A stretch of DNA of 43,307 nt from Streptomyces sp. ISL-11 (GCF_018614525.1 NZ_JAGGOL010000174.1:1-43307), one strand, 5' to 3'; numbered from the stretch's first letter, positions 32,222 through 41,097 are shown. Notes: generated by a model from the letters alone, not told the origin. Program-made: numbers and translations.

Positions 32222-33625
32222 GTGGTGGGAGCCATCCGGTCAGCCGAGGGCGGCCCGCTCCGCCGTTCGGCCCGGGGCGTCGGCCGCGTACTGCGCGCTC
32301 CCCTCCGCTGGGCGGGGGGTGGCGTCCGCAAAGCCACGCACGCGCACGGCGCGGGCGAGTCCGGGCTGGGCAAACTGATCGAGTTGCACGCGGTGAATTC
32401 CGCCGGCGACATGATGATCACGGTCGCGCTGGCGTCCACGGTGTTCTTCTCGGTCCCCACCGACCAGGCGCGCGGCCGGGTGGCGCTGTACCTGGCGGTC
32501 ACGATGGCGCCCTTCGCGCTGCTGGCCCCGGTGATCGGCCCGCTGCTGGACCGCATCCCGCACGGCCGGCGGGCGGCGATGGCGGGCTCGATGCTGACGC
32601 GGGCCCTGCTGGCGCTGACGATGTCGGGCGCGGTGGCGAGCGGCGGCCTGGAGCTGTATCCGGCGGCGCTGGGCGTGCTGGTGGCGTCGAAGGCGTACGG
32701 CGTGGTGCGCTCCGCCGTGGTGCCGCGGCTGCTGCCACCACGTATCTCCCTGGTGAAGGCGAACAGCCGGGTGACGCTCGGCGGCCTGCTCGCCACCGGT
32801 GTGGCGGCACCGCTGGGGGCGGGACTGCACCAGCTGGGTCCGGAATATCCGCTGTACGGGGCATTCGTCGTGTTCGTTCTGGGCACGATCCTCTCCTTCT
32901 CCCTGCCCCACAAGGTGGACTCGGCGAAGGGCGAGGCGCGGGCGCGGCTCGTCTCGGGCGAGCACCGCTCCCCCGCCAGGGAGAAGCGGCACCCCGGGAA
33001 GAAGCGGGGGAAGGAGAAGCAGCCCAGGCCGGGGCTGCGCACCGTGGGCAGCTCGGTGCTGCACGCCCTCCAGGCGAACAGCGCGATCCGCATGCTCTCG
33101 GGCTTCCTCACCTTTTTCCTCGCGTTCATGCTGCGCGTCCACCCGCTCGGGGACCTCAGCCCGGCCTTCTCCCTGGGCGTCGTCGCGGTCGCGGCCGGCG
33201 CGGGGAACGCCCTGGGCACGGCCATCGGCGCGCTGCTGCGCTCGCGCGGGCCGGAGAAGATGATCGCGCTGGTGCTCACGGTGACGCTGGGGGTCGCGAT
33301 CGTGACCGCCGTGCTCTACGGCGCGTTCTTCGTGGTCGTCATCGCCGCCGTCGCCGGCATCTCGCAGGCGCTGGCCAAGCAGTCGCTGGACTCGCTGATC
33401 CAGCGCGACGTGCCGGAGGAGGTACGAACCTCCGCGTTCGCCCGTTCCGAGACGCTGCTCCAGATGTCCTGGGTGGTCGGCGGGGCGATCGGCATCCTGC
33501 TGCCGCTCAACGGCACGCTCGGCATGGGGGTCGCCGCCGGGGTGCTGGCACTGGGCGCGGCCACTGCCGTACGGGGGCTGCTGACGGCCGCCCGGCGTGG
33601 CTCGGCGCACCCGCGCGTGGCGTGA
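32222..33625 (+). CDS. MFS-type membrane transporter
   Basis: About 467 residues from GTG 32222 (ATG 32177 is an alternative; no clear ribosome-binding site for either). Some 11 or 12 helices are seen, starting HAVNSAGDMMITVALASTVFF, with the A-motif-like GPLLDRIPHGRRAAM. A Lys/Arg-rich central loop (EKRHPGKKRGKEKQPRPG) separates the halves. The substrate is unknown. The lipoprotein gene follows after 26 bp, but with its own leaderless-type box. Confidence 0.82.
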   Translation: MVGAIRSAEGGPLRRSARGVGRVLRAPLRWAGGGVRKATHAHGAGESGLGKLIELHAVNSAGDMMITVALASTVFFSVPTDQARGRVALYLAVTMAPFALLAPVIGPLLDRIPHGRRAAMAGSMLTRALLALTMSGAVASGGLELYPAALGVLVASKAYGVVRSAVVPRLLPPRISLVKANSRVTLGGLLATGVAAPLGAGLHQLGPEYPLYGAFVVFVLGTILSFSLPHKVDSAKGEARARLVSGEHRSPAREKRHPGKKRGKEKQPRPGLRTVGSSVLHALQANSAIRMLSGFLTFFLAFMLRVHPLGDLSPAFSLGVVAVAAGAGNALGTAIGALLRSRGPEKMIALVLTVTLGVAIVTAVLYGAFFVVVIAAVAGISQALAKQSLDSLIQRDVPEEVRTSAFARSETLLQMSWVVGGAIGILLPLNGTLGMGVAAGVLALGAATAVRGLLTAARRGSAHPRVA

Positions 33626-33639
33626 GCGGAGGGGCCCGA

Positions 33640-33645
33640 TAGCCT
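33640..33645 (+). promoter_or_regulatory. Putative -10 box of the DUF2771 lipoprotein gene
   Basis: TAGCCT ends 6 nt before ATG 33652. Confidence 0.4.
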
Positions 33646-33651
33646 GCCCGC

Positions 33652-34122
33652 ATGACCGCTGCGTTTTTCCGGGGCAAGCGCCGCCGTGCCGCTGCCGCCG
33701 CCGGGGCCGTGACCTTCGGGCTCCTGGCCCTTTCCGCCTGCGACAAGCCGACGCCGCTGGCGACGGTGACCGTCGGCTCGACCACGGTGACGGCCGAGGC
33801 CGCCTGCTACGACGAGGGCAAGGACCTCGGCGAGGCGGCCCTCGACAAGTGCGTCAAGGAGGGGTCGCCCAAGACCATCAAGGTGAAGCCCGGGGACAAG
33901 GTCCGCGTGGGCGTCGAGCCGAAGATCGCCGACAGCGGCTGGATCGTGCTGACCTCCGGCCCGCAGCAGCGGAGCAACCAGTCGAAGCAGACCTATGTCT
34001 CCCTGGACGGCCAGCGGCTCTTCGTGAACCAGTCGGGCACCCAGATCGAGGACTCCACGGTGCTGACCGTCCTGACCAAGGACGGCGTCTGGAACGTCAA
34101 GCTCGAACTCGACAAGGGCTGA
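33652..34122 (+). CDS. DUF2771 lipoprotein
   Basis: 156 residues. A basic n-region, hydrophobic segment and lipobox LSAC with C30 as the lipidated residue mark it as an outer-face lipoprotein. The mature part is a small beta-rich domain with a Cys pair (EAACYDEG ... DKCVKEG) that may form a disulfide. It matches DUF2771 of actinobacteria; function unknown. mqnB follows after 19 bp. Confidence 0.85.
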   Translation: MTAAFFRGKRRRAAAAAGAVTFGLLALSACDKPTPLATVTVGSTTVTAEAACYDEGKDLGEAALDKCVKEGSPKTIKVKPGDKVRVGVEPKIADSGWIVLTSGPQQRSNQSKQTYVSLDGQRLFVNQSGTQIEDSTVLTVLTKDGVWNVKLELDKG

Positions 34123-34141
34123 CCGTCAGGACACCCCGCTG

Positions 34142-34906
34142 ATGCGCGTACTCGTCGTCACCGCCGTAGCCGCCGAGCGGGACGCCGTCGTCCGCGGCGT
34201 CTCCGGGGCGGCCGGCACGGACGCCCCGGAGATCCCGCTCCCCGGCTTCGCCCTGGTCCGCCCGGCTCCCGCCGCGCCCGGCTCGTTCCCGCTGGTCGTG
34301 GACGTGCTGGCGGCCGGTGTGGGGCCCGCCGCGGCGGCCTCGGGCGCGGCGACCGCGCTGACGGCCGCGGCGCTCTCCGGCAGCCCGTACGACCTGGTGG
34401 TCTCGGCCGGCATCGGCGGTGGCTTCGTGGGTGCCGTGCGGGGTGCGCCGGTGGGCTCGCTCGTCGTGTCCGACACGATCGTGGCCGCGGATCTGGGCGC
34501 CGAGACGCCCGACGGCTTCGTCCCGGTCACCGGTCTGGGCTTCGGCACCGTCACGCACCGGCCGCCGCGCTCGCTCGTACGGGCCGTGGCCGAGGCGACC
34601 GGGGCCGAGCGCGGTGACGTGCTGACCGTGTCCACCGTGACCGGTTCCGCCCGGCGCGCGGCGGACCTCGCGGCGCGGCACCCGCGGGCGCTGGCCGAGG
34701 CCATGGAGGGCTTCGGGGTGGCCGAGGCCGCCGCGGCGCACGGTGTGCCCGCCCTGGAACTGCGGGCGGTCTCCAATCCCGTCGGACCGCGCGACCGCGC
34801 CGCCTGGCGGATCGGCGACGCGCTCGGCGCGCTCGCGGACGCCTTCGGACGGATCTCCCCCGCACTCGCCGCGCACCGCGCGGAGGAAGCCGAGGTCACC
34901 TCATGA
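34142..34906 (+). CDS. mqnB: Futalosine hydrolase
   Basis: 254 residues of the nucleoside-phosphorylase fold: MRVLVVTAVAAERDAV at the start, DLVVSAGIGGGFVGAV and the C-terminal AMEGFGVAEAAAAHGVPALELRAVSNPVG. It splits futalosine to dehypoxanthinyl futalosine in the futalosine route to menaquinone. Its last codons overlap the mqnD start (ATGA), so the two steps are translationally coupled. Confidence 0.93.
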   Translation: MRVLVVTAVAAERDAVVRGVSGAAGTDAPEIPLPGFALVRPAPAAPGSFPLVVDVLAAGVGPAAAASGAATALTAAALSGSPYDLVVSAGIGGGFVGAVRGAPVGSLVVSDTIVAADLGAETPDGFVPVTGLGFGTVTHRPPRSLVRAVAEATGAERGDVLTVSTVTGSARRAADLAARHPRALAEAMEGFGVAEAAAAHGVPALELRAVSNPVGPRDRAAWRIGDALGALADAFGRISPALAAHRAEEAEVTS

Positions 34907-35754
34907 GCGAGCCGCTGCGGATCGCCTACTCGCCCTGCCCCAACGACACCTTCGTCTTCGACGCGTGGGCGCACGGCCGGGTCCCCGGCGCGCCCGCGCT
35001 CGACGTGTCCTTCGCCGACATCGACCTCACCAACGGCATGGCGGAGCGCGGCGAGTTCGACGTCCTGAAGGTCTCCTACGCGGTACTGCCCTGGGTGCTG
35101 GAGGAGTACGCGCTGCTGCCGTGCGGCGGCGCGCTGGGCCGTGGCTGCGGTCCACTGGTGCTGACCCGCGAGGCGGGCGAGCCGGCCGGGCTGGCGGGGA
35201 AGACGGTCGCGGTGCCGAGCGAGCGCTCGACGGCGTACCTCCTCTTCCGGCTGTGGGCCGCGGCCGAGGTGCCGGGCGGCGTCGGCGAGGTCGTCGTGAT
35301 GCCGTTCCACGAGATCATGCCGGCCGTCCGGGACGGCAAGGTGGACGCCGGGCTCGTGATCCACGAGGCCCGCTTCACCTATCAGAACTACGGACTGCAC
35401 TGCCTCGCCGACATGGGCAGGCACTGGGAGTCCACGACGGGCCTGCCGATCCCGCTCGGCGCGATCATCGCCAAGCGCTCGCTGGGCGCCGAGCGGCTGC
35501 GGGAGCTGGCGGAGGCGGCGCGGACGTCCGTACGGATGGCGTGGGACGACCCGGAGGCGTCCCGGCCGTACGTGCTGGAGCACGCGCAGGAGATGGACCC
35601 GGCGGTCGCCGAGCAGCACATCGGGCTGTACGTCAACGAATTCACGGCCGACCTGGGCGAGGCCGGCTACGCAGCGGTGCGGGGACTGCTCACCCGGGCC
35701 GCGGCCGAGGGGCTCGTACCGCCCCTCGGCCCGGACGCGCTGGCGTTTCCCTGA
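34903..35754 (+). CDS. mqnD: 1,4-dihydroxy-6-naphthoate synthase
   Basis: 283 residues. It opens IAYSPCPNDTFVFDAWAHG, a signature of MqnD, and has the periplasmic-binding-like fold with EARFTYQNYGLHCLADMG in the second lobe. It converts cyclic dehypoxanthinyl futalosine to 1,4-dihydroxy-6-naphthoate. mqnA and mqnC are not in this window. Confidence 0.95.
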   Translation: MSEPLRIAYSPCPNDTFVFDAWAHGRVPGAPALDVSFADIDLTNGMAERGEFDVLKVSYAVLPWVLEEYALLPCGGALGRGCGPLVLTREAGEPAGLAGKTVAVPSERSTAYLLFRLWAAAEVPGGVGEVVVMPFHEIMPAVRDGKVDAGLVIHEARFTYQNYGLHCLADMGRHWESTTGLPIPLGAIIAKRSLGAERLRELAEAARTSVRMAWDDPEASRPYVLEHAQEMDPAVAEQHIGLYVNEFTADLGEAGYAAVRGLLTRAAAEGLVPPLGPDALAFP

Positions 35755-35811
35755 CCGCTGCCGGAGCGCCGGTACGCCGCCGCCGGACACGGGCAACGGC
35801 CGACCGGAACC

Positions 35812-35826
35812 GACCGGAAACCGGTC
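35812..35826. terminator. Short hairpin between mqnD and the cold-shock gene
   Basis: GACCGG-AAA-CCGGTC between convergent genes. The 6-bp stem is weak, so this is tentative. Confidence 0.35.
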
Positions 35827-35840
35827 AGCCGCCTGACAGG

Positions 35841-36224
35841 TCAGACGTCGAGCTGGTCGGCGACCGCGCGCAGCATGCCCGCGATCTTGGAGCCGTGTGC
35901 CTTGTCGGGGTAACGGCCGCGCTCCAGCTGCTGGGTGACGTTCTCCAGGAGCGTGGTGAGGTCCTGGACGATCGAGGCCAGCTCATCGGGCTTGCGGCGC
36001 TGGGCGGCGGCGACCGACGGGGCGGGTTCGAGGAGCGTCACCGTCAGTGCCTGGTCGCCGCGCTGTCCGGCCACGACGCCGAACTCCACGCGCTGGCCGG
36101 GCTTGAGGGCTTCGACCCCGTCCGGGAGCACCGAGGAGTGCACGAAGACGTCGCCGCCGTCGTCGCGGGAGAGAAAGCCGAAGCCCTTCTCACTGTTGAA
36201 CCACTTGACCTTGCCGGTAGGCAC
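35841..36224 (-). CDS. Cold-shock domain protein with C-terminal extension
   Basis: 127 residues. The first 65 form a cold-shock domain with RNP1 KGFGFLS and RNP2 DVFVHSS, binding single-stranded RNA or DNA. The extra 60 residues (PDELASIVQDLTTLLENVTQQLERGRYPDKAHGSK, helical) are not found in ordinary 67-residue Csp proteins and could give oligomerisation. The GTG start follows GAGGA. A GC-rich hairpin (36305-36324) lies upstream and may be in its 5' leader. Confidence 0.9.
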   Translation of the reverse strand: MPTGKVKWFNSEKGFGFLSRDDGGDVFVHSSVLPDGVEALKPGQRVEFGVVAGQRGDQALTVTLLEPAPSVAAAQRRKPDELASIVQDLTTLLENVTQQLERGRYPDKAHGSKIAGMLRAVADQLDV

Positions 36225-36304
36225 GTCTGTCCTCGTCCTCGTGTCTCGTCGGAAATGCGGAAACGTCTGCTCAGCAACGGAAAAACAGCTCTTGATAGCA
36301 CTAC

Positions 36305-36324
36305 AGCGGGTCGCAAGACCCGCT
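36305..36324. promoter_or_regulatory. Hairpin upstream of the cold-shock gene
   Basis: AGCGGGTC-GCAA-GACCCGCT, an 8-bp stem closed by a tetraloop, 80 bp before the cold-shock start. It may act in the mRNA leader or belong to the promoter region; the role is unproven. Confidence 0.4.
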
Positions 36325-36409
36325 CCCCCCAAGGCTAATGGTCCCGGGCCCGCTGACAAGACGTCCTCGTCCGTGCGGCGATGGGCCTTCACGCCGACGG
36401 CTATGGATC

Positions 36410-36415
36410 TACCCT
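36410..36415 (+). promoter_or_regulatory. Putative -10 box of the 82-residue membrane protein gene
   Basis: TACCCT ends 6 nt before GTG 36422, with no ribosome-binding site. Confidence 0.4.
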
Positions 36416-36421
36416 GGTCAG

Positions 36422-36670
36422 GTGAGTAACGAAACGCCCCGGGACGGGGATCTGCTGGTACGCGTCGGCGCCATCGTGTTCCTCGTCGGTGCGGTGGCCA
36501 CCCTGGCGACGGTCGCCCCGCTGTTCCTGGGCGCCGATCCGCTGCCCTCGGCAGCGTACTTCGTCTGCATGCTGATGGGGGCGGGATTCCTCATCGCGGC
36601 CGCCGGGGTGCTGCGTTCGGTCGCCGCGCAGCGCCGTCAGGCGCGCGCCTCGACCGCCTCGCCCCTGTAG
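36422..36670 (+). CDS. Small two-helix membrane protein
   Basis: 82 residues: polar MSNETPRDGD, helix VGAIVFLVGAVATLATVAPLFLG, loop, helix YFVCMLMGAGFLIAAAGVL, basic tail. No family recognised. Its 3' end overlaps that of the convergent HAD gene by 34 bp. Confidence 0.75.
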   Translation: MSNETPRDGDLLVRVGAIVFLVGAVATLATVAPLFLGADPLPSAAYFVCMLMGAGFLIAAAGVLRSVAAQRRQARASTASPL

Positions 36671-37284
36671 GCACGCAGCCAGCCGGGGAAGGCCGTGAGG
36701 TCGTCGAGGACCACCTCCGCGCCGGCCGCGCGCAGTTCCTCCGCGTCACACGGCCCGGTCGCGACCGCTACGGACAGCGCACCGGCCGTACGCGCCCCGC
36801 GCACGTCCCCGGTGTGGTCGCCGACGTAGACGCTCGCGCCGTGCGCGCGCAGCGCCGTCGCCTTGCCCTCCGCCCACAGGTCGCCCACGAGCGCGTCGGC
36901 GTCCAGGCCGAGGTGGTCCAGGTGGAGCCGGGCGTTCCGCTCGAACTTGGCGGTGACGACGACCGACCGGCCCCCGAGCTCCCGCACCGCCGCGAGGGCC
37001 TCCCTGGCGCCCGGCATGGCGGGCGAGGAGTGGACGGCGAGCGTCGGGTACATCCCCCGGTAGCGGGCCGCGACCTCGGCGACCGAGTCCGCCGGGAACC
37101 AGTTGGCCAGCTCCCGCTCCAGCGGCGGACCCAGCCGGCCGCACACCAGGTCGACGTCGATGCGCGTGCCCGTGTCGGCGACCAGCGCCTCGTACGTGGC
37201 CCTGATGCCGGGCACGGAGTCGACCAGGGTCAGGTCCAGGTCGAAGCCGACGGTGAACCGGGGATCGAACGGGTGCGAGGTCAT
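36637..37284 (-). CDS. HAD-family phosphatase
   Basis: 215 residues. The catalytic motif is FDLDLTLVDS (D15 nucleophile, D17), followed by a helical cap, then SVVVTAKFERNARLHLDHLG (motif II/III) and VYVGDHTGDVRGART (motif IV acidic pair). It is phosphoglycolate-phosphatase-like; the substrate is undetermined. ATG 37284 is preferred over 37293 and 37311. Divergent from the iron-type ABC genes. Confidence 0.88.
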   Translation of the reverse strand: MTSHPFDPRFTVGFDLDLTLVDSVPGIRATYEALVADTGTRIDVDLVCGRLGPPLERELANWFPADSVAEVAARYRGMYPTLAVHSSPAMPGAREALAAVRELGGRSVVVTAKFERNARLHLDHLGLDADALVGDLWAEGKATALRAHGASVYVGDHTGDVRGARTAGALSVAVATGPCDAEELRAAGAEVVLDDLTAFPGWLRAYRGEAVEARA

Positions 37285-37319
37285 GGGCCCCATTCTGCCG
37301 TGCTGCCCCACCCGTACAC

Positions 37320-37338
37320 TTAGGGTCGCCTCACCAGG
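37320..37338. promoter_or_regulatory. Iron box (DmdR/IdeR-type operator)
   Basis: TTAGGGTCGCCTCACCAGG agrees at 13 of 19 positions with the actinobacterial iron-box form TTAGGTTAGGCTCACCTAA. It sits 20 bp before the ABC permease start, so these genes should be repressed when iron is sufficient. Confidence 0.6.
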
Positions 37339-37358
37339 CCCGTACCGAAGTGGAACCG

Positions 37359-38393
37359 ATGTCAGCCCCCGCCCCGATCAGCACCCCCGGACCCTCACCG
37401 GTCCGGCGCCGCATCGGCTGGACGGTGGCCGCGGTCGCCGCCCTGCTGGTCGCGGTGGTCCTCAGTCTCGCCGTCGGGGCCCGCCCCACGGCGCCGTCCC
37501 AGGTCCTCGACGCCCTCTTCCACGACGGACAGGGCAACGACGCCGCCGTCGTCCACGACCTGCGGCTGCCGCGCACCCTCATCGGCCTGCTGGTCGGCGC
37601 CGCCCTGGCCATGGCCGGCACGGTCCTCCAGGGCCTGACCCGCAACCCCATCGCCGACCCCGGCATCCTCGGCATCAGCCAGGGCGCCTCCCTGGGCGTG
37701 GTCGCGGCGATCACCCTCGCCGGCGTCCAGACCCTGTCGGGCTTCGTCTGGTGGGGCTTCGCCGGCGCGGCCGTGGCGTCGGTCGCCGTCTACGCCATCG
37801 CCTCGCGCGGGCGCGGCGGGGCCTCTCCCGTGAAGCTGGCGCTGGCGGGCGCGGCCATCAACGCGCTGCTCGTCTCCGTCATCCACGCGGTCCTCACCAC
37901 CCACGCCGCCGTGATGGACCGGTTCCGCTTCTGGCAGGTCGGCTCGCTCTCCGGCGGCGAACACGTGGTCGCCGCGCAGATCTGGCCGTTCGTCCTGGTG
38001 GGCACCGTCATGGTGTTCTCCGTGGCACGCGGCCTGGACGCGCTGGCACTCGGCGAGGACGTCGCCAAGGGCCTGGGCCGCAACATCGCGGCCGTACGGA
38101 TCGTCGGCGGCCTCGGCGCCACGGTCCTCACCGGCGTCGGCGTCGCGGCGGCCGGACCGATCGCCTTCGTCGGCCTCGCGGTGCCGCACATCGCCCGCGC
38201 GGTCATCGGCACCGACCACCGTTGGCTGCTGCCCATGGCGGCGCTCCTCGGCCCGGTCGTCCTGCTCGCCGCCGACACGGCCGGCCGCGTGCTCTTCCCG
38301 CCGAGCGAGGTGCCCTCGGGCGTGATGACGGCCCTGATCGGCGTTCCCTTCCTGGTCGCCCTGGTCCGCCGCAGGAAGGCGGTGGCCGCGTGA
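37359..38393 (+). CDS. FecCD-family siderophore ABC permease, first subunit
   Basis: 344 residues, nine or ten helices. Family text includes LRLPRTLIGLLVGAALAMAGTVLQGLTRNPIADPGILGISQGA and the coupling-loop region AAGPIAFVGLAVPHIAR. With its partner it forms the channel that imports an Fe(III)-siderophore. ATG 37359 and GTG 37350 are both possible starts. It overlaps the second permease by 4 bp. Confidence 0.93.
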   Translation: MSAPAPISTPGPSPVRRRIGWTVAAVAALLVAVVLSLAVGARPTAPSQVLDALFHDGQGNDAAVVHDLRLPRTLIGLLVGAALAMAGTVLQGLTRNPIADPGILGISQGASLGVVAAITLAGVQTLSGFVWWGFAGAAVASVAVYAIASRGRGGASPVKLALAGAAINALLVSVIHAVLTTHAAVMDRFRFWQVGSLSGGEHVVAAQIWPFVLVGTVMVFSVARGLDALALGEDVAKGLGRNIAAVRIVGGLGATVLTGVGVAAAGPIAFVGLAVPHIARAVIGTDHRWLLPMAALLGPVVLLAADTAGRVLFPPSEVPSGVMTALIGVPFLVALVRRRKAVAA

Positions 38394-39448
38394 GCGTGAA
38401 CACCGGGATCCGCCCCGCCGGGCACGCGCGCGTAAGGGCCGGCCGCGCCTCCTTCCTCCTCCACCGGCGGGCCACCGCCGTGGCGCTCGTCCTCGCGGCG
38501 CTGCTGGCCGCGGCCTGCCTGGCCTACCTCTGCGCCGCCGGTACGTCCTTCGTCGCACCCGGCGAGGCCCTCAAGGTCGTCGCCGGGCAGCCGTCGTCGC
38601 ACGAACTGGTCGTCGGCATCTTCCGGCTGCCCCGCATGACGGTGGGTCTGCTGGCCGGCGCGGCCTTCGGCGTCGCCGGCGCGCTCATCCAGACCGTCGC
38701 CCGCAACCCGCTGGCCAGCCCCGACATCATCGGCGTCAGCCAGGGCGCGAGCGCCCTGACGGTCGGCGCGATGACCTTCGGCGTCACCTCGTTCGCCGTC
38801 CTGCCCTACCTCTCGGTCGCCGGCGGGCTCCTCGCCGCCGCCCTCGTCTACGCCTTCGCCTGGCGCGGCGGCCTGCACGCCACCCGCTTCGTCCTCATCG
38901 GCATCGGCTTCGCGATCGCGCTGCGCTCGGTCACCCACCTGTTCATGACCAAGGGCGACTACCTGGTCGCCCAGCAGGCCCAGGTGTGGATGACCGGCTC
39001 GCTCAACGGCCGCGGCTGGGCCGAGGCGACGCCCCTGGCCTGGACGCTGCTCGCGCTGACGCCCTTCGTGTGCTGGGCCGCGCGGGCGCAGCGCACGGTG
39101 TCGCTCGACGACGCCACGGCGACCGCGCTGGGCGTCCGGCTGGGCCGCACCCGCCTCGGGCTCGCCGTCCTCGGCGTGCTCCTGGCCTCCGTCGCCACGG
39201 GCGCGGCGGGCCCCGTCGACTTCGTGGCCCTGCTCGCCCCGCAGCTGGCCCGCCGCACGACGCGCACCGCGCAGATCCCGCTGCTGTGCTCGGCGCTGGC
39301 GGGCGCGTTCATCGTGGTCGTCGCCGACCTGCTGGGCCGCAAGCTGTTCGAGCCGACCGAACTGCCCGTCGGCGTGCTGACCGCCGCCGTCGGCGCTCCC
39401 TATCTCATCCGGCTCATCGTCAAGGGCCGCACCGGAGGAAGATCGTGA
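38390..39448 (+). CDS. FecCD-family siderophore ABC permease, second subunit
   Basis: 352 residues, the heterodimer partner. FRLPRMTVGLLAGAAFGVAGALIQTVARNPLASPDIIGVSQGA and GAAGPVDFVALLAPQLARR are the family marks. Start GTG 38390 overlaps the previous stop, and its own stop overlaps the ATPase start, so the three genes are tightly coupled. Confidence 0.93.
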   Translation: MSVNTGIRPAGHARVRAGRASFLLHRRATAVALVLAALLAAACLAYLCAAGTSFVAPGEALKVVAGQPSSHELVVGIFRLPRMTVGLLAGAAFGVAGALIQTVARNPLASPDIIGVSQGASALTVGAMTFGVTSFAVLPYLSVAGGLLAAALVYAFAWRGGLHATRFVLIGIGFAIALRSVTHLFMTKGDYLVAQQAQVWMTGSLNGRGWAEATPLAWTLLALTPFVCWAARAQRTVSLDDATATALGVRLGRTRLGLAVLGVLLASVATGAAGPVDFVALLAPQLARRTTRTAQIPLLCSALAGAFIVVVADLLGRKLFEPTELPVGVLTAAVGAPYLIRLIVKGRTGGRS

Positions 39449-40236
39449 CCGCCCGGCTCACCGCCCGCGACCTGACGCTCGCCTACGAGGACCGCACGGT
39501 CGTCGACCGCCTCGACGTCGACATCCCCGACGGCGGGATCACCGTCGTCGTCGGCCCGAACGCCTGCGGCAAGTCGACCCTGCTGCGCGCCCTGGGCCGG
39601 CTGCTGAGGCCGAAGGGCGGCTCCGTACTCCTCGACGGCACCGAGCTGGCCCGCATCCCCACCCGCACCATCGCCCGGTCCCTCGGCCTCCTGCCGCAGA
39701 CACCGGTGGCGCCGGAGGCCATCACGGTCGCCGACCTGATCGCCCGCGGCCGGCAGCCGCACCAGCGGTGGTGGCAGCAGTGGTCGGACGAGGACGAGCG
39801 CGCGGTCACGGACGCGATGGCCCGTACCGACACGACGGCCCTCGCCGACCGCCCGGTGGACGAGCTCTCCGGCGGCCAGCGGCAGCGCGTGTGGATCGCC
39901 ATGGTCCTGGCGCAGGAGACGGACCTGCTGCTCCTGGACGAGCCGACGACGTATCTGGACATCGCCCACCAGGTGGAGGTCCTCGACCTGTGCCGCAGGC
40001 TCAACCGCGAGCGCGGCCGTACGGTCGTGGCGGTGCTGCACGACCTCAACCAGGCCGCACGCTACGCCGACCACCTGGTCGCCATGAAGGCCGGCCGCAT
40101 CGTGGCCCAGGGCAGGCCCGCCGAGGTGGTGACGGCGGAGCTGGTGCGCGAGGTCTTCGGCCTGGACTCGGTGATAGTCCCCGACCCGGTCACGGGCGGC
40201 CCGCTGGTGGTGCCCGGACAGCCCTGGTCGCGGTGA
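39445..40236 (+). CDS. Siderophore ABC transporter ATPase
   Basis: 263 residues. Walker A is GPNACGKST (37-45), the signature LSGGQRQR, Walker B LLLLDEPTTYLD and the switch His in AVLHDLNQA; FepC/FecE type. It powers the two permeases. No substrate-binding lipoprotein is encoded next to it, so that subunit must be encoded elsewhere. Its stop directly abuts the stop of the convergent gene. Confidence 0.95.
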   Translation: MTARLTARDLTLAYEDRTVVDRLDVDIPDGGITVVVGPNACGKSTLLRALGRLLRPKGGSVLLDGTELARIPTRTIARSLGLLPQTPVAPEAITVADLIARGRQPHQRWWQQWSDEDERAVTDAMARTDTTALADRPVDELSGGQRQRVWIAMVLAQETDLLLLDEPTTYLDIAHQVEVLDLCRRLNRERGRTVVAVLHDLNQAARYADHLVAMKAGRIVAQGRPAEVVTAELVREVFGLDSVIVPDPVTGGPLVVPGQPWSR

Positions 40237-41097
40237 TCAGCCGGGCCGGCGGGCACGCCACATCACGAACGCGGCGGAGGCCACGGCCGCGACCCTGAGC
40301 ACCCAGGGCCAGGTGTCGGACAGCGCACCGCCCAGCCCGCCCGCCGGCACCGCATCGCCCCACCGGCCCTCCGTCCGGCCCCACAGCCAGACGACACCAC
40401 CGGCCAGGACGAGCCCGGGCAGGCCCAGGACCGCCCACTTCGACTCGGTGTGGGACAGCTTGCGGGTCAGATAGGCCGTGGCCCAGCCGGCGGCGAGCAC
40501 GATCCAGTTGCCGATCACGGCACCGACGACCAGCACCAGGGCGACGACCAGCAGCAGCACCGGCACGGGAGCTCCGTCGGCCCGCCGCAGCAGACTGGGC
40601 CGGCCCGGCTCCTCCTCGACTTCCTCCACGGCTTCCGCCTTCACCACGTCGTCCGCCGGCGGCGGAGGCGGCTTCAGTATGTCGGGAATCTCGATGCCGC
40701 CGGTGAAGCCGTGCACGGCCTCGCCGCGCGGGACCGCCTCCACCCGCCACCAGTCCGGCACGTCCCCGGCGGGCGCCGGCCCGTCGTCGACGGTGAGCCA
40801 GACGGGCTCCGGCACGGGCCTGGCGGGCTCGCCCTCCCGGCGCGGCTCCGGAACCCGGCCGCCGCTGTCCCCAAGACGGGCACCCGAGACGGCCTCGTCC
40901 GGGCTGCCCAGATCGGCGAGGATCCGCTGCACCGCGTTCGGCGTGTCGGCGCCCTCGGAGGAGCGTCGCCGCTCGATCTCCGTACGCAGCCGCGACACGA
41001 GCCGCATCCGGTCACCGGAGGTGAGCGCCCGCCGCTGGGCGAGGTCGCCGACCCGGCTCAGATAGTCATAAACAAGCTGATCGCTCTCGATCCCCAC
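40237..41097 (-). CDS. Membrane protein with N-terminal HAAS-like helical domain
   Basis: 286 residues from GTG 41097 (AGGGG 5 nt upstream). Residues about 1-70 (LVYDYLSRVGDLAQRRALTS ... RLRTEIERR ... ILADLGSPDEAV) look like the HAAS / permease-prefix domain that senses or signals at the membrane. A Pro/Glu-rich linker is followed by three or four C-terminal helices. Function unknown. Confidence 0.75.
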   Translation of the reverse strand: MGIESDQLVYDYLSRVGDLAQRRALTSGDRMRLVSRLRTEIERRRSSEGADTPNAVQRILADLGSPDEAVSGARLGDSGGRVPEPRREGEPARPVPEPVWLTVDDGPAPAGDVPDWWRVEAVPRGEAVHGFTGGIEIPDILKPPPPPADDVVKAEAVEEVEEEPGRPSLLRRADGAPVPVLLLVVALVLVVGAVIGNWIVLAAGWATAYLTRKLSHTESKWAVLGLPGLVLAGGVVWLWGRTEGRWGDAVPAGGLGGALSDTWPWVLRVAAVASAAFVMWRARRPG

